Of a DNA stretch of 44,403 bases, positions 1 through 8,532 are shown piece after piece. Source of the stretch: JAUSPI01 sp964454305 (lineage in GTDB: Bacteria > Desulfobacterota > Syntrophia > Syntrophales > JADFWA01); NCBI GenBank assembly GCA_964454305.1, contig CAYVXX010000009.1:1-44403 (forward strand). The letters run 5' to 3'. Each line of letters starts with the position of its first letter. The first letter of the stretch is position 1. The translations under genes were made by a program, and so were the position numbers. The notes beneath the pieces are model-generated. The model was not told the origin of the DNA. It did not search any database and worked only from the letters and a program-made list of their open reading frames with translations.

Positions 1-2
1 AC

Positions 3-1229
3 AGCCTTTCCGACGCGCGAGCGATTCTAAACCAGAAAGAAATACATATTATAAGCGGTGTCAGAAGGTGTGGAAAATCAACTCTGATGCGCCTCCTGAT
101 AGAAAAGCTTTTAGAAGAAGGAGTAAAAAAACAGAACATCCTTTTTCTCAATTTTGAGGATGACAGGTTTGCGGAATTCACCACAGCAGATTTTCAGTTC
201 CTCTACGAGGCATTTCTCGAGGTCGAATCGCCCGTGGGGAGGAAATACTTCTTCCTTGACGAGATTCAGAACCTTCCCGGATGGCATCGCTGGGTCAACA
301 GGCTTTATGAATTTGAAGACATAAAACTCTTTATAACAGGCTCCAACTCATCGATACTGGGCGGCGAAGCCGCGACAGTCTTGACGGGACGAAACAGGAT
401 CATGAAGCTCTATCCGTTTTCATTTAGGGAGCTTCTGAGGGCAAACGACTTATCAGTAGAGGAGAGGGATTTTCTCATAACGGAAAAAAGGGCAGAAATT
501 GCAAGGTTATTTAATGATTATCTTGTCTTTGGAGGGTTCCCGGAAATTGTAAAAAGTCAGGACACATCTCTGCTTCAGGAATACTTCCGGGATATCATAT
601 TCAGAGATGTTGTCACACGCTATTCTGTCAGAAATGTCCGCGAGATCAGAGAACTTGCGCTCTATCTGGCATCCAATCTGTCATGCATGTCGAGCTACAA
701 GAAACTCAGGGATGCGATATCAGTAAACAGCCTGACCACGGTAAAGAATTATATCGGTTATTTTGAAGACGTATATCTTTTCTTTGCCGCCGGCCTTTTT
801 GATTATTCGCTGAAGAGGCAGATGTACAACCCATCAAAGATGTACTGTGTCGACCATGCGATCGCATCCTCCATCGCGTTTAAATTCTCAGAGGATATCG
901 GAAGGACAATAGAAAATATTGTCTTTATCGAACTGAAAAGAAGGGGGCTTGAGGTCTATTACTGGAAGGACAAAAAAGGCAGAGAATGCGATTTTCTGAT
1001 AAAAAAGGGGAGGACCATCACAGAAGCGGTGCAGGTCTCCAGTAATATAAGCACAATGGATACCAGGGATAGAGAAATAACAGGCGCTATCGCCGCCGCT
1101 GAGGAATTCGGATTAAAAGAAGTAAAAATATTGACCACCGAAGACCTCGGCAGTGAGACAGTAAAAGGGATAAAGATACAGTATATCCCAATATGGCGGT
1201 GGCTTTGCAGCTCGGGTTATGAGTTTTAG
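3..1229 (+). CDS. AAA-family ATPase with DUF4143 C-terminal domain (5' partial)
   Basis: The reading frame is open from the window edge, so the true start lies upstream. The first visible residues already contain a Walker A loop (GVRRCGKSTL, coded at about 57-86), so beginning at the ATG at 87 would delete the nucleotide-binding site. A Walker B-like FFLDEIQN follows, then a sensor-like ITGSNSS. The C-terminal third contains YYWKDKKGRECDFLI followed by AVQVS, the E/D...K pattern of the PD-(D/E)XK-like fold in the DUF4143 region. Proteins of this AAA_14/DUF4143 family are common, of uncertain role, and often mobile or toxin-antitoxin-like. It is separated from the sugar genes by about 390 bases and probably marks the left border of the polysaccharide locus. 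Confidence 0.85.
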   Translation, partial: SLSDARAILNQKEIHIISGVRRCGKSTLMRLLIEKLLEEGVKKQNILFLNFEDDRFAEFTTADFQFLYEAFLEVESPVGRKYFFLDEIQNLPGWHRWVNRLYEFEDIKLFITGSNSSILGGEAATVLTGRNRIMKLYPFSFRELLRANDLSVEERDFLITEKRAEIARLFNDYLVFGGFPEIVKSQDTSLLQEYFRDIIFRDVVTRYSVRNVREIRELALYLASNLSCMSSYKKLRDAISVNSLTTVKNYIGYFEDVYLFFAAGLFDYSLKRQMYNPSKMYCVDHAIASSIAFKFSEDIGRTIENIVFIELKRRGLEVYYWKDKKGRECDFLIKKGRTITEAVQVSSNISTMDTRDREITGAIAAAEEFGLKEVKILTTEDLGSETVKGIKIQYIPIWRWLCSSGYEF

Positions 1230-1302
1230 GTTTTAATAACATATCCGGTTAAGAAGTGATGATATATAAATACCGTTGAATTTTGCCAGAAATAGTCTAA
1301 AT

Positions 1303-1373
1303 TGTCATTCCCGTGAAAACGGGAATCCAGTATTCTCAATTAGTTATAGATTCCCACTTCCGTGGGAATGACA
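1303..1373. repeat. Inverted repeat, REP/MITE-like double hairpin
   Basis: Two 25-base arms (1303-1327 and 1349-1373) face each other across a 21-base spacer. The outer 10 and inner 7 bases of the arms match exactly as reverse complements. Each arm is itself a small hairpin (ttcccgtgaaaacgggaa and ttcccacttccgtgggaa). This is the shape of REP-like or MITE-like dispersed palindromes found between genes. It could also act as a transcription barrier between the DUF4143 gene and the sugar locus. There is no U-tract to make it a classical terminator. Confidence 0.7.
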
Positions 1374-1408
1374 GAAAAGGTTAGTTGTGCAAACCTCTCA
1401 ACCAGAAG

Positions 1409-1593
1409 AAGGGTGCCATGGACAAACTTGTTTGTCCGTGCAAAAACAAGTGAGAACGGGATAAGTGAATTGCCAGCTTACAAGGCTGGACATCTTCAAC
1501 AATCTCCTCCAACTCACGCGACGCAAGCGCCTGCGCTTCACGTGATGGGGGAAGGACTAAGGTGGGGGTGAAAAATTTGTCCATGCCACCCTT
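1409..1593. repeat. MITE-like element with 18-bp terminal inverted repeats
   Basis: The segment begins with aagggtgccatggacaaa (1409-1426) and ends with tttgtccatgccaccctt (1576-1593). These are reverse complements except at one position. Just inside the left arm is a second palindrome, gacaaacttgtttgtc (1421-1436). The roughly 150-base interior has no convincing gene. The size and ends resemble a non-autonomous mobile element, or the remains of one, immediately before the broken legB-like gene. Together with the repeat at 1303-1373 it accounts for most of the gene-free interval 1230-1620. Confidence 0.5.
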
Positions 1594-1620
1594 TTCACCA
1601 AACAGACCAGCCACACTAAA

Positions 1621-1875
1621 ATGAAACTTTCAAACAAAAAAATCCTCATCACCGGCGCTGACGGCTTTATAGGCTCGCATCTAACTGAGATGCTTGTGAA
1701 GCATGGCGCAAAAGTCAAGGCCTTGAGCTACTACAATTCCTTCAACTACTGGGGGTGGTTGGAGGATATTGATTGCCTGAATGATGTAGAAGTGCTGACC
1801 GGTGATGTACGCGATCCCCATTATTGCAAGTACATAACCAAGGGTGTAAACGTAATATTCCATCCGGCGAAATAA
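1621..1875 (+). pseudogene. N-terminal stub of a LegB-type sugar-nucleotide 4,6-dehydratase
   Basis: The 84 residues read as the Rossmann start of an extended SDR: KILITGADGFIGSH (glycine-rich NAD site), then YYNSFNYWGWLED and GDVRDPH, ending VIFHPAK. The NSF.. WGWL and GD(V/I)RDP signatures match LegB, the UDP/GDP-GlcNAc 4,6-dehydratase of legionaminic acid synthesis, usually about 330 residues. The frame stops where the family continues with HLAA and the catalytic region, so all catalytic residues are missing. From about 1865 another frame (+1) is open for 24 codons and ends in a TGA that overlaps the ATG of the next gene. This looks like the tail of a different gene joined to the stub by recombination. 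The protein cannot be active. Confidence 0.75.
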
Positions 1876-1935
1876 TCAAACACAACTATTAAAATCGCAG
1901 GAACTTGGAAGCGGAGAGAAAATAGGAGACATACA

Positions 1936-2925
1936 ATGAAAACGGTTCTCGTCACCGGTGGTGCAGGTTATATCGGATCGGTTTTAATAAGAAAACTCTT
2001 AGATAACGAATATAAGGTAATTTGCGTAGATAATTTAATGCATGGGGGTGAATCGCTGATAGATGTACTGAACAATCCTCATTTTAAATTTCATAAGTGT
2101 GATGTTACAGAATATAATCATATTGAAAAAATTCTTAAAGAGTGTGAATACTTTGCCATTATAAATCTAGCGGCTATTGTTGGAGACCCGGCGTGTAAAA
2201 ATCAGCCTGAGTTGGCGAAAAAGATAAATTTGGACGTGCCTGTTTTCCTCATTAATAAATGTGTCGAATTAAAAATCCCGCGATTCATATTTGCTTCGAC
2301 GTGTAGTAATTACGGGAAAATGTCTGATCCAGATGGATACGTGGATGAGAACTCTGACATAGCGCCGGTATCTCTTTATGCGGAGCTGAAGGTCAAGGTT
2401 GAAGATTATCTTTTGAACGAAGTTTCCAAAGTTGATTACTTTTCGCCCACATCATTAAGATTTTCCACTGTTTATGGATTGTCAAATCGAATGCGTTTTG
2501 ATCTGACTATCAACGAATTTACAAAAGAACTTGCCTTGGGAAAAGAATTGATAGTGTTTGGCGAACAATTTTGGAGACCATATTGTCATGTGAATGATAT
2601 CGTACATGCAATATTAATGGTCATAGACGCGCCAAAGGATAAAGTTGCCTATAATACATTTAATGTTGGTGATACAAATGAAAATTATACGAAAAAGATG
2701 ATAGTTGATGAAATTCAAAGGCATATACAGGACGCAAAGATTAAGTACGTCAAAAAAGATGAAGACCCCCGGGATTACCGTGTCTCATTTGAAAAAATTA
2801 AGAAAGATTTGGACTTTGCTATTTCAAAAACTGTTCCGGATGGAATTGTTGAAATTTTGGAGATTGTTAAGCAGGGGATAATTAGCAATACCGAAGAGCA
2901 AAGATTTTACAACATACCTCACTGA
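1936..2925 (+). CDS. NAD-dependent sugar epimerase/dehydratase (extended SDR)
   Basis: A 329-residue extended SDR. The N-terminal TGGAGYIGS is the NAD-binding glycine motif, and D32 of the CVDN segment suggests NAD rather than NADP. The active-site signature is STCSNYG with a downstream YAELK (YxxxK), and PYCHVNDIVHAI is the usual C-terminal substrate-domain landmark. It should act on a nucleotide sugar (4-epimerisation, dehydration or reduction); the substrate cannot be deduced. A good ribosome site (aggaga) precedes the ATG, and that ATG overlaps the stop of a 24-codon gene remnant, suggesting it was once translationally coupled to a different upstream gene. It is more AT-rich than the following leg-type operon. 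Confidence 0.85.
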   Translation: MKTVLVTGGAGYIGSVLIRKLLDNEYKVICVDNLMHGGESLIDVLNNPHFKFHKCDVTEYNHIEKILKECEYFAIINLAAIVGDPACKNQPELAKKINLDVPVFLINKCVELKIPRFIFASTCSNYGKMSDPDGYVDENSDIAPVSLYAELKVKVEDYLLNEVSKVDYFSPTSLRFSTVYGLSNRMRFDLTINEFTKELALGKELIVFGEQFWRPYCHVNDIVHAILMVIDAPKDKVAYNTFNVGDTNENYTKKMIVDEIQRHIQDAKIKYVKKDEDPRDYRVSFEKIKKDLDFAISKTVPDGIVEILEIVKQGIISNTEEQRFYNIPH

Positions 2926-2977
2926 TAATAGTTATGAAAGAAACGGGAACAATTATCAATTAAGCCTTAATGAATAC

Positions 2978-3002
2978 AAACGTAACAAAAATTTACGTTT
3001 TT
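2978..3002 (+). terminator. Weak AT-rich hairpin with short T run
   Basis: aaacgtaa (2978-2985) pairs with ttacgttt (2993-3000) across a 7-base loop and is followed by tt. It lies in the 136-base gap between the SDR gene and the MBOAT gene. The stem is AT-rich and the T run is short, so termination is only possible, not established. Confidence 0.3.
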
Positions 3003-3061
3003 CATGTTTATAGTGTAGCAAACTAAACGTCATCAAAAAAAGCTCTTTATCACCAGGGCCG

Positions 3062-4618
3062 ATGCTATTTAATTCTTATTCTTTCATTTTTCTTTTCCTT
3101 CCAATTGTTTTAATTGTGTTTTTTATAATTGGCAGGTGGGGTCACGATCGTGCAGCTATTGCTTGGTTAATAGTCGCATCGCTGTTTTTCTATGGGTGGT
3201 TTAATGCTGCATATTTAGTTTTGATATTGGGATCCGTCTTTTTTAATTACATGCTGGGAATGGCACTCTTTAGAAAATCGGCTAATCGGAAGACTCTTTT
3301 AACCTTTGGAATTACCATTAATATTTTATTGCTCGGATACTTTAAATATTGCAATTTTTTTATCGAAAATATCAGCAATATTGTGGGCAGTGAATTCCAT
3401 GTCCAGCACATTCTTTTGCCACTGGCAATTTCTTTCTTTACGTTCCAGCAAATTTCTTACTTGGTAGACATTTATCGTTATGAAGCAAAGGAATGCAGTT
3501 TTTTACATTATTGCTTTTTTATTACGTTCTTTCCCAAATTAATTGCTGGTCCAATTGTTCGCTACAAGGAGTTGATACCTCAACTATCCCAGAAAATCAT
3601 TTGTCGTTTCAATTCAGAGAACATGTCGGTTGGATTAACCATTTTTTTTATCGGATTATTTAAAAAAGTAGTTATAGCCGATAGCGTGGCAGTATATGCC
3701 GATCCGATATTTAATGTGGCTGCGAGTGGCAGTATGCTTACTTTTCTCGAGGCATGGGGCGGTGCCTTAGCTTATACATTTCAGCTTTACTTTGATTTTT
3801 CTGGTTACACAGACATGGCAATTGGCATAGCACGTATGTTTGGTATATTACTTCCAATAAATTTTTACTCGCCGTGTAAGGCTGTCAATATAATAGATTT
3901 CTGGCGGCGATGGCACATTACCTTATCCCGTTTCCTTGGCGATTATCTCTATATCCCCTTGGGAGGTAATCGCAAAGGGGCAACACGCCGATATGCCAAT
4001 CTAATGATTACCATGGTGCTTGGCGGTTTATGGCATGGGGCGGGCTGGACGTTTGTAGCGTGGGGTGCGCTGCATGGATTATACCTTGTGATCAATCACG
4101 CCTGGCATGCGTTTCGCCAACTGTTGGGACAAGATATAAGCAGGAGCACAAGATTAGGACGTGGATTGTCGCAAATATTAACGTTTGTTGTTGTTGCAAT
4201 TGCGTGGGTATTTTTCCGTGCTGAAAGTTTTAGCGCGGGAGCAAGTATTGTGCAGGCCATGAGTGGAGCAAATGGGATCGCTTTGCATCAAGTCTTGGTT
4301 GGCAAGCTGGGTGTGGTTGGGCATATGTTGACAGAGATGGGATTGAGATCAGAGTATATTCTGTTCTATAAATGGGAAGCAATCTGGTTGCTACTATTAT
4401 TACTTGTCGTATGGTTTTTGCCAAACACTCAGAAAATATTGGTTCGATATAAACCAACATTTGATAGTTATCATGGTAAATTCAAATGCTATGAGTATAA
4501 TTGGCAATGGTTGCAGTGGAGACCGACATACCGTTGGGCCTTATTCAGCGCATTTGTCACTGTATGCTCAATGTTATGCCTTAACAGGGTCAGCGAATTT
4601 CTTTACTTTAAATTTTAA
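3062..4618 (+). CDS. MBOAT-family O-acyltransferase (AlgI/DltB-like)
   Basis: A 518-residue polytopic inner-membrane protein with many hydrophobic segments. The MBOAT core is clear: YFDFSGYTDMAIG (about 243-255), FWRRWHITLSRF (about 280-291), and GGLWHGAGW with the putative catalytic His at about 325. Family members such as AlgI, PatA and DltB move acetyl or another acyl group across the membrane to a periplasmic SGNH-type partner that acylates a polysaccharide. The next gene, 8 bases downstream, has exactly that partner architecture, so O-acetylation of the exported glycan is likely. The start at 3062 places the first hydrophobic segment at the N-terminus as expected, although the ribosome site is weak. 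Confidence 0.92.
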   Translation: MLFNSYSFIFLFLPIVLIVFFIIGRWGHDRAAIAWLIVASLFFYGWFNAAYLVLILGSVFFNYMLGMALFRKSANRKTLLTFGITINILLLGYFKYCNFFIENISNIVGSEFHVQHILLPLAISFFTFQQISYLVDIYRYEAKECSFLHYCFFITFFPKLIAGPIVRYKELIPQLSQKIICRFNSENMSVGLTIFFIGLFKKVVIADSVAVYADPIFNVAASGSMLTFLEAWGGALAYTFQLYFDFSGYTDMAIGIARMFGILLPINFYSPCKAVNIIDFWRRWHITLSRFLGDYLYIPLGGNRKGATRRYANLMITMVLGGLWHGAGWTFVAWGALHGLYLVINHAWHAFRQLLGQDISRSTRLGRGLSQILTFVVVAIAWVFFRAESFSAGASIVQAMSGANGIALHQVLVGKLGVVGHMLTEMGLRSEYILFYKWEAIWLLLLLLVVWFLPNTQKILVRYKPTFDSYHGKFKCYEYNWQWLQWRPTYRWALFSAFVTVCSMLCLNRVSEFLYFKF

Positions 4619-4626
4619 AGATTGCC

Positions 4627-5727
4627 ATGATAATATCGTTAAAATACCATTACTTGAGTTACTATTTGTTTATAACGATAATAGGTGTGCTTGCAGTTGC
4701 CGCTACTAATTATTGTGTAGATCCAGCTCAGCTATTTTCTGATGGTAATTATGAGCAGGGGGTGGCAGACATTCTTCTTTCCGGAAATAATGTCGCCAAC
4801 GTATCGAATTACGATGAACGACTTTTGCAAAAAGCTTATGTAAATAATCTCAAAAGAAGAAACGATGTCATAGTGTTGGGTTCAAGCAGATCAATGCAAT
4901 TAAGGTCGCATCTTTTTCCAGGCATGTCATTTTTTAATCACGGAGTATCCGGGGCAAGTATTGAAGATTATCTTGCAATTTACGAACTTTATGAGCAGCG
5001 GGAATTTGTACCTTCCATTGTTGTATTAGGTCTGGACCCTTGGATTTTGAATCAATATAGTAGACAGAATAGATGGAAATCACTTAGGTGGGAATATTTT
5101 AGTATTACTCACCGTCTAAATATTAATCCAGATATTATTAACAGTGACAATGAATCAAAAAAGTTGATGGAACTTATTTCATTACCTTACCTCAAGGAGT
5201 CTATAAGAAAGTTTTTGTTTTATAAAAATCAAGGAAAATATTTTCCAACATCAAACTATAATTTGGCTGATAGCAATGTAATTCTTAGGGATGGTTCATA
5301 CCTTTATAATCGAAAGTACAGGACCAAAACCCCCGAGGAGGTAAAAGCATCGGCAATTTCATATGTAAGTGGCAATAGCATTTATTCTTTGAATAACTTT
5401 AAATGCCTTGATAAAAAGGCTTTGATTTCATTAGAAAAGTTTGTAGAATATTTACAAGATAACAATATAAAGGTGATTTTCTTTCTACCTCCATATCATC
5501 CATATGTTTATAAATTCATGTCAAAATCAGAGAAGTACAGGATTATACTTGAAACAGAAAATTATTTCAGAAAACTTGCTAACAATAAAGGAATAACAAT
5601 ACTTGGTAGTTACAACCCAAACGATCCATGTTGTTGTAGGCCGGATGATTTTCTTGATGGCATGCATCCTAAAAAGTCATGCTTAAACAATGTGTTAAGA
5701 AATGTATCGAATGTTTGGCAAAATTAA
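4627..5727 (+). CDS. SGNH/AlgJ-like periplasmic O-acyltransferase partner
   Basis: A 366-residue protein with an N-terminal membrane segment (about 11-28, signal anchor) and a soluble extracytoplasmic remainder. LGSSRSMQL at about 84-92 matches the block I serine of SGNH/GDSL esterases in AlgJ/DltD-like proteins. A C-terminal DGMHPKK (about 345-351) provides the D..H dyad. HGVSGASIEDY and VVLGLDPW are further landmarks of this group. It begins 8 bases after the MBOAT gene, and the pair forms a typical membrane acyl-export and transfer module. The acceptor is presumably the polysaccharide made by this locus. The gene is notably AT-rich compared with the one that follows. Confidence 0.8.
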   Translation: MIISLKYHYLSYYLFITIIGVLAVAATNYCVDPAQLFSDGNYEQGVADILLSGNNVANVSNYDERLLQKAYVNNLKRRNDVIVLGSSRSMQLRSHLFPGMSFFNHGVSGASIEDYLAIYELYEQREFVPSIVVLGLDPWILNQYSRQNRWKSLRWEYFSITHRLNINPDIINSDNESKKLMELISLPYLKESIRKFLFYKNQGKYFPTSNYNLADSNVILRDGSYLYNRKYRTKTPEEVKASAISYVSGNSIYSLNNFKCLDKKALISLEKFVEYLQDNNIKVIFFLPPYHPYVYKFMSKSEKYRIILETENYFRKLANNKGITILGSYNPNDPCCCRPDDFLDGMHPKKSCLNNVLRNVSNVWQN

Positions 5728-5765
5728 TTTGTTATCAATAATGCCAAATTCAAAATCAACAATTT

Positions 5766-6929
5766 ATGACAAATAAACCACCATCAAATTCATTTTCAGA
5801 GATTATCGATTTTATCAAATCCCTTTACCCGGGCGAAAATCCTGTGCCGCTGCACGCACCCCGGTTTATCGGCAACGAAAAAAAATACGTTCTCGACTGC
5901 ATCGATTCCACCTTTGTTTCCTCTGTCGGCAGATATGTCGATCGTTTTGAAGAAATGATCTGCGAAATTACAGGCGCGAAACATGTCATAGCCATCGTAA
6001 ATGGCACCTGTGCCCTGCATGTCGCCTTGAAACTGGCGGGTGTTCAGCCGGGTGATGAGGTAGTTACACAGCCGGTCAGCTTTGTGGCGACGGCCAATTC
6101 CATCGCGCACTGTGGGGCGAACCCCATATTCCTCGATGTAGAACGGGAGACATTGGGGCTTGATCCAACCGCTTTAAAGAGTTTCCTGCAAGTCCATGCG
6201 CGTATAAGAGAAAATACCTGTTACAATAAAACAACCGGCAATCGAATTACGGCCTGTGTTCCCATGCATACCTTTGGCCATCCCTGCCGCATTGATGAGA
6301 TTGCCGAGATCTGTAATCATTATCATATACCCGTTATCGAAGATTCGGCCGAATCACTTGGTAGCCTTTACAAAGGCAAACATACAGGTACGTTTGGACT
6401 CTTTGGCATCTACAGCTTTAACGGCAATAAGACCGTTACCTGCGGAGGCGGCGGGGCCATTGTGACTAATGATGAAGCTCTTGCAAAAAGGACCAAACAC
6501 ATAACGACAACGGCCAAGTTACCCCATCCATACGAATATGTTCATGATATGACCGGATACAACTATCGCCTTCCGAATCTCAACGCGGCCCTTGCATGCG
6601 CCCAATTGGAGCAACTGGATTTTTTCATCGAAAAAAAACGTGGACTGGCTAAGATATACCAGGACTTTTTTGAACCTTTGGGTATTTCTTTCGTCCATGA
6701 ACCACAACACGCCCGGTCAAATTACTGGCTGAACGCCATCATCCTGCCCGATAGTAAAACACGTGACGAGTTTTTGGAGGTAACAAACGAGGCAGGGGTC
6801 ATGACACGTCCCATCTGGAGGTTATTAAACAAACTGGAAATGTATAAAGATTGCCAAACCGACGCGCTGACAAACGCACAGTGGCTTGAAGATAGGGTAG
6901 TTAATATTCCGAGTAGTGTGAGGATATGA
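5766..6929 (+). CDS. legC: LegC-type sugar aminotransferase (DegT/DnrJ/EryC1/StrS)
   Basis: A 387-residue PLP-dependent sugar aminotransferase. It contains NGTCALHVAL (cofactor phosphate site), PVIEDSAESLGS (Asp binding the PLP nitrogen) and SFNGNKTVTCGGGG with the Schiff-base Lys at about 222. The long N-terminal extension, with VPLHAPRFIGNEKKYV and FVSSVGRYVDRFE, is characteristic of the LegC/PerA-like branch that aminates the 4-keto sugar made by LegB. It opens a tightly packed nonulosonate operon whose genes overlap by 4 bases. Its expected supplier, LegB, is present nearby only as a stub (1621-1875), so the keto substrate must come from another dehydratase. Base composition becomes visibly more GC-rich from this gene's start. 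Confidence 0.85.
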   Translation: MTNKPPSNSFSEIIDFIKSLYPGENPVPLHAPRFIGNEKKYVLDCIDSTFVSSVGRYVDRFEEMICEITGAKHVIAIVNGTCALHVALKLAGVQPGDEVVTQPVSFVATANSIAHCGANPIFLDVERETLGLDPTALKSFLQVHARIRENTCYNKTTGNRITACVPMHTFGHPCRIDEIAEICNHYHIPVIEDSAESLGSLYKGKHTGTFGLFGIYSFNGNKTVTCGGGGAIVTNDEALAKRTKHITTTAKLPHPYEYVHDMTGYNYRLPNLNAALACAQLEQLDFFIEKKRGLAKIYQDFFEPLGISFVHEPQHARSNYWLNAIILPDSKTRDEFLEVTNEAGVMTRPIWRLLNKLEMYKDCQTDALTNAQWLEDRVVNIPSSVRI

Positions 6930-7534
6930 AGAAACCGCGTATTGTTCTCATAGGAGGAGGAGGTCATTGCAAATCGTGTATAGACGTTATTGAGCTGGAG
7001 GCAAAATATGAGATAGCTGGAATTGTTGATATAAAAGAGAAGTTACGTCAATCCGTCCTCGGTTATAAAATTTTTGCTACCGATGATGATCTGCCTAATT
7101 TAGCAAAAGAGTATCAGTATTTCTTTATAACACTGGGGCAAATTGAAAGTCCGGAAAAGCGTATTAGTCTTTTTAATGATCTTAAAGGTTTAGGGGGGAA
7201 ACTTCCTGTAATCATTTCACCTTTTGCCTATGTATCAAAACACGCAGAAATTGGAGATGGAACAATAATAATGCATCACGCCCTGATTAACGCTGGGGCA
7301 AGGATCGGGAGTAACTGCATTATAAACACTACAGCCCTGATCGAGCATGATGTAACCATCGAGGACCATTGCCACATCGCAACCGGCGCCGTCATAAACG
7401 GCGGCGTGAAGGTCGGTTCGGGTACTTTTTTCGGCAGCGGTGCCGTTTGTCGAGAATATATTGAGGTTGGTGAAAATGTGATAATAGGGTGCGGCGCAAA
7501 AATTAGCAAGAACATTCCCACCATCAACAAATGA
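6926..7534 (+). CDS. NeuD/PglD/LegH-type sugar N- or O-acyltransferase
   Basis: 202 residues. An N-terminal Rossmann-like domain starts VLIGGGGHCKSCIDVI, the usual PglD/NeuD opening. A left-handed beta-helix follows, built of hexapeptide repeats (IGDGTIIMHHALINAGARIGSN, shown here as separate turns: IGDGTI, MHHALI, NAGARI). INTTALIEHDVTIEDHCHI contains the H used as general base in PglD-like N-acetyltransferases. It overlaps the aminotransferase by 4 bases and precedes the synthase, so the simplest role is acetyl-CoA-dependent N-acylation of the 4-amino sugar made by the LegC-like enzyme (the LegH role). Sialic acid O-acetylation (NeuD) is the alternative. Confidence 0.82.
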   Translation: MKKPRIVLIGGGGHCKSCIDVIELEAKYEIAGIVDIKEKLRQSVLGYKIFATDDDLPNLAKEYQYFFITLGQIESPEKRISLFNDLKGLGGKLPVIISPFAYVSKHAEIGDGTIIMHHALINAGARIGSNCIINTTALIEHDVTIEDHCHIATGAVINGGVKVGSGTFFGSGAVCREYIEVGENVIIGCGAKISKNIPTINK

Positions 7535-8532
7535 AAAAAGCTTTCATCATCGCCGAAGCAGGCGTCAACCACAACGGCAGTCTGACCATTGCAAAGAAGA
7601 TGATCAATGTGGCTGCGGAGGCTGGTGCGGATGCGATCAAATTCCAGACCTTTCAAGCGGAAAGGGTGGTAAGCAGACATGCGCCAAAGGCGGAGTATCA
7701 AAAGGAGAAAACGGCGAAAGGCGAGTCCCAGTTTGAGATGATCAAAAAGCTGGAGCTGGATGCGGCGGCTCATCAGGAGCTGATCGCGTGCTGTGAAAGA
7801 GAAGGCATTCGTTTCCTTTCAACCCCCTTTGATCGTGAAAGCATAAACCTGCTTGATAGGCTTGGCCTTGACATTTTCAAGGTACCGTCCGGCGAAATTA
7901 CCAACCTTCCGTATCTGCGAAAGATCGGCTCACTCAAGAAAGCAGTTATCCTTTCCACCGGTATGGCGGATCTTAGTGAGATCAGAGATGCCCTTGATAT
8001 CCTCACGGGTGCCGGGGCGCGATTGGCAGAGATCACGGTGCTCCATTGCAACACGGCATACCCCACGCCATTTGAAGACGTAAACCTTCACGCCATGCTG
8101 ACGATAAAGACCGAGTTCCCCGGTGTGAAAATCGGTTATTCCGATCACACACCCGGTATTGAAGCGTCTATTGCAGCTGTTGCCATGGGAGCAACAGTCA
8201 TCGAAAAGCATTTCACACTCGATAAAAATATGGAAGGTCCTGATCACAAGGCATCCTTGGAGCCGAATGAACTCAAAGCAATGGTAACCGCCATACGTAA
8301 TATTGAGATAGCATTGGGAAATGGAATTAAAAAGCCAACGCCTTCAGAGCTTAAAAATAAGTCTGTTGTACGAAAAAGTATTGTTGCCGCAAGATATATT
8401 CGAAAAGGAGAGGTCTTCTCCGAAGAAAATATTACGGTAAAAAGACCTGGCAATGGAATAAGTCCAATGCGGTGGAATGAGATGATTGGTAAAAGAGCAA
8501 GCAAAAATTATAAGCAGGATGATTTAATATGA
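7531..8532 (+). CDS. neuB: N-acetylneuraminate/legionaminate synthase (NeuB/LegI type)
   Basis: A 333-residue NeuB-family synthase that condenses phosphoenolpyruvate with a 6-carbon amino sugar to make a 9-carbon ulosonic acid. Diagnostic segments are IIAEAGVNHNGS near the N-terminus, GADAIKFQTFQAERV, FLSTPFDRES, KVPSGEITNLP, YSDHTPGIEAS and VIEKHFTLDK (metal-binding and phosphoenolpyruvate-binding core). A C-terminal SAF (antifreeze-like) domain has RKSIVAARYIRKGEVFS and KRPGNGISP. Length and motifs match NeuB/LegI rather than PseI. It sits between acyltransferase and NeuC genes with 4-base overlaps, as in legionaminic acid operons. Confidence 0.93.
   Translation: MKKAFIIAEAGVNHNGSLTIAKKMINVAAEAGADAIKFQTFQAERVVSRHAPKAEYQKEKTAKGESQFEMIKKLELDAAAHQELIACCEREGIRFLSTPFDRESINLLDRLGLDIFKVPSGEITNLPYLRKIGSLKKAVILSTGMADLSEIRDALDILTGAGARLAEITVLHCNTAYPTPFEDVNLHAMLTIKTEFPGVKIGYSDHTPGIEASIAAVAMGATVIEKHFTLDKNMEGPDHKASLEPNELKAMVTAIRNIEIALGNGIKKPTPSELKNKSVVRKSIVAARYIRKGEVFSEENITVKRPGNGISPMRWNEMIGKRASKNYKQDDLI

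Noticed and set aside
1362..1614. Open frames on both strands in the gap before legB
   Set aside because: They run through the inverted repeats, have no family resemblance or ribosome sites, and overlap each other antisense.
3034..3072. Short frame reading KKLFITRADAI just before the MBOAT gene, similar to the KKILITGADGFI start of the legB stub
   Set aside because: Only about 11 codons of resemblance with no start codon; could be a recombination scar, but too short to support.
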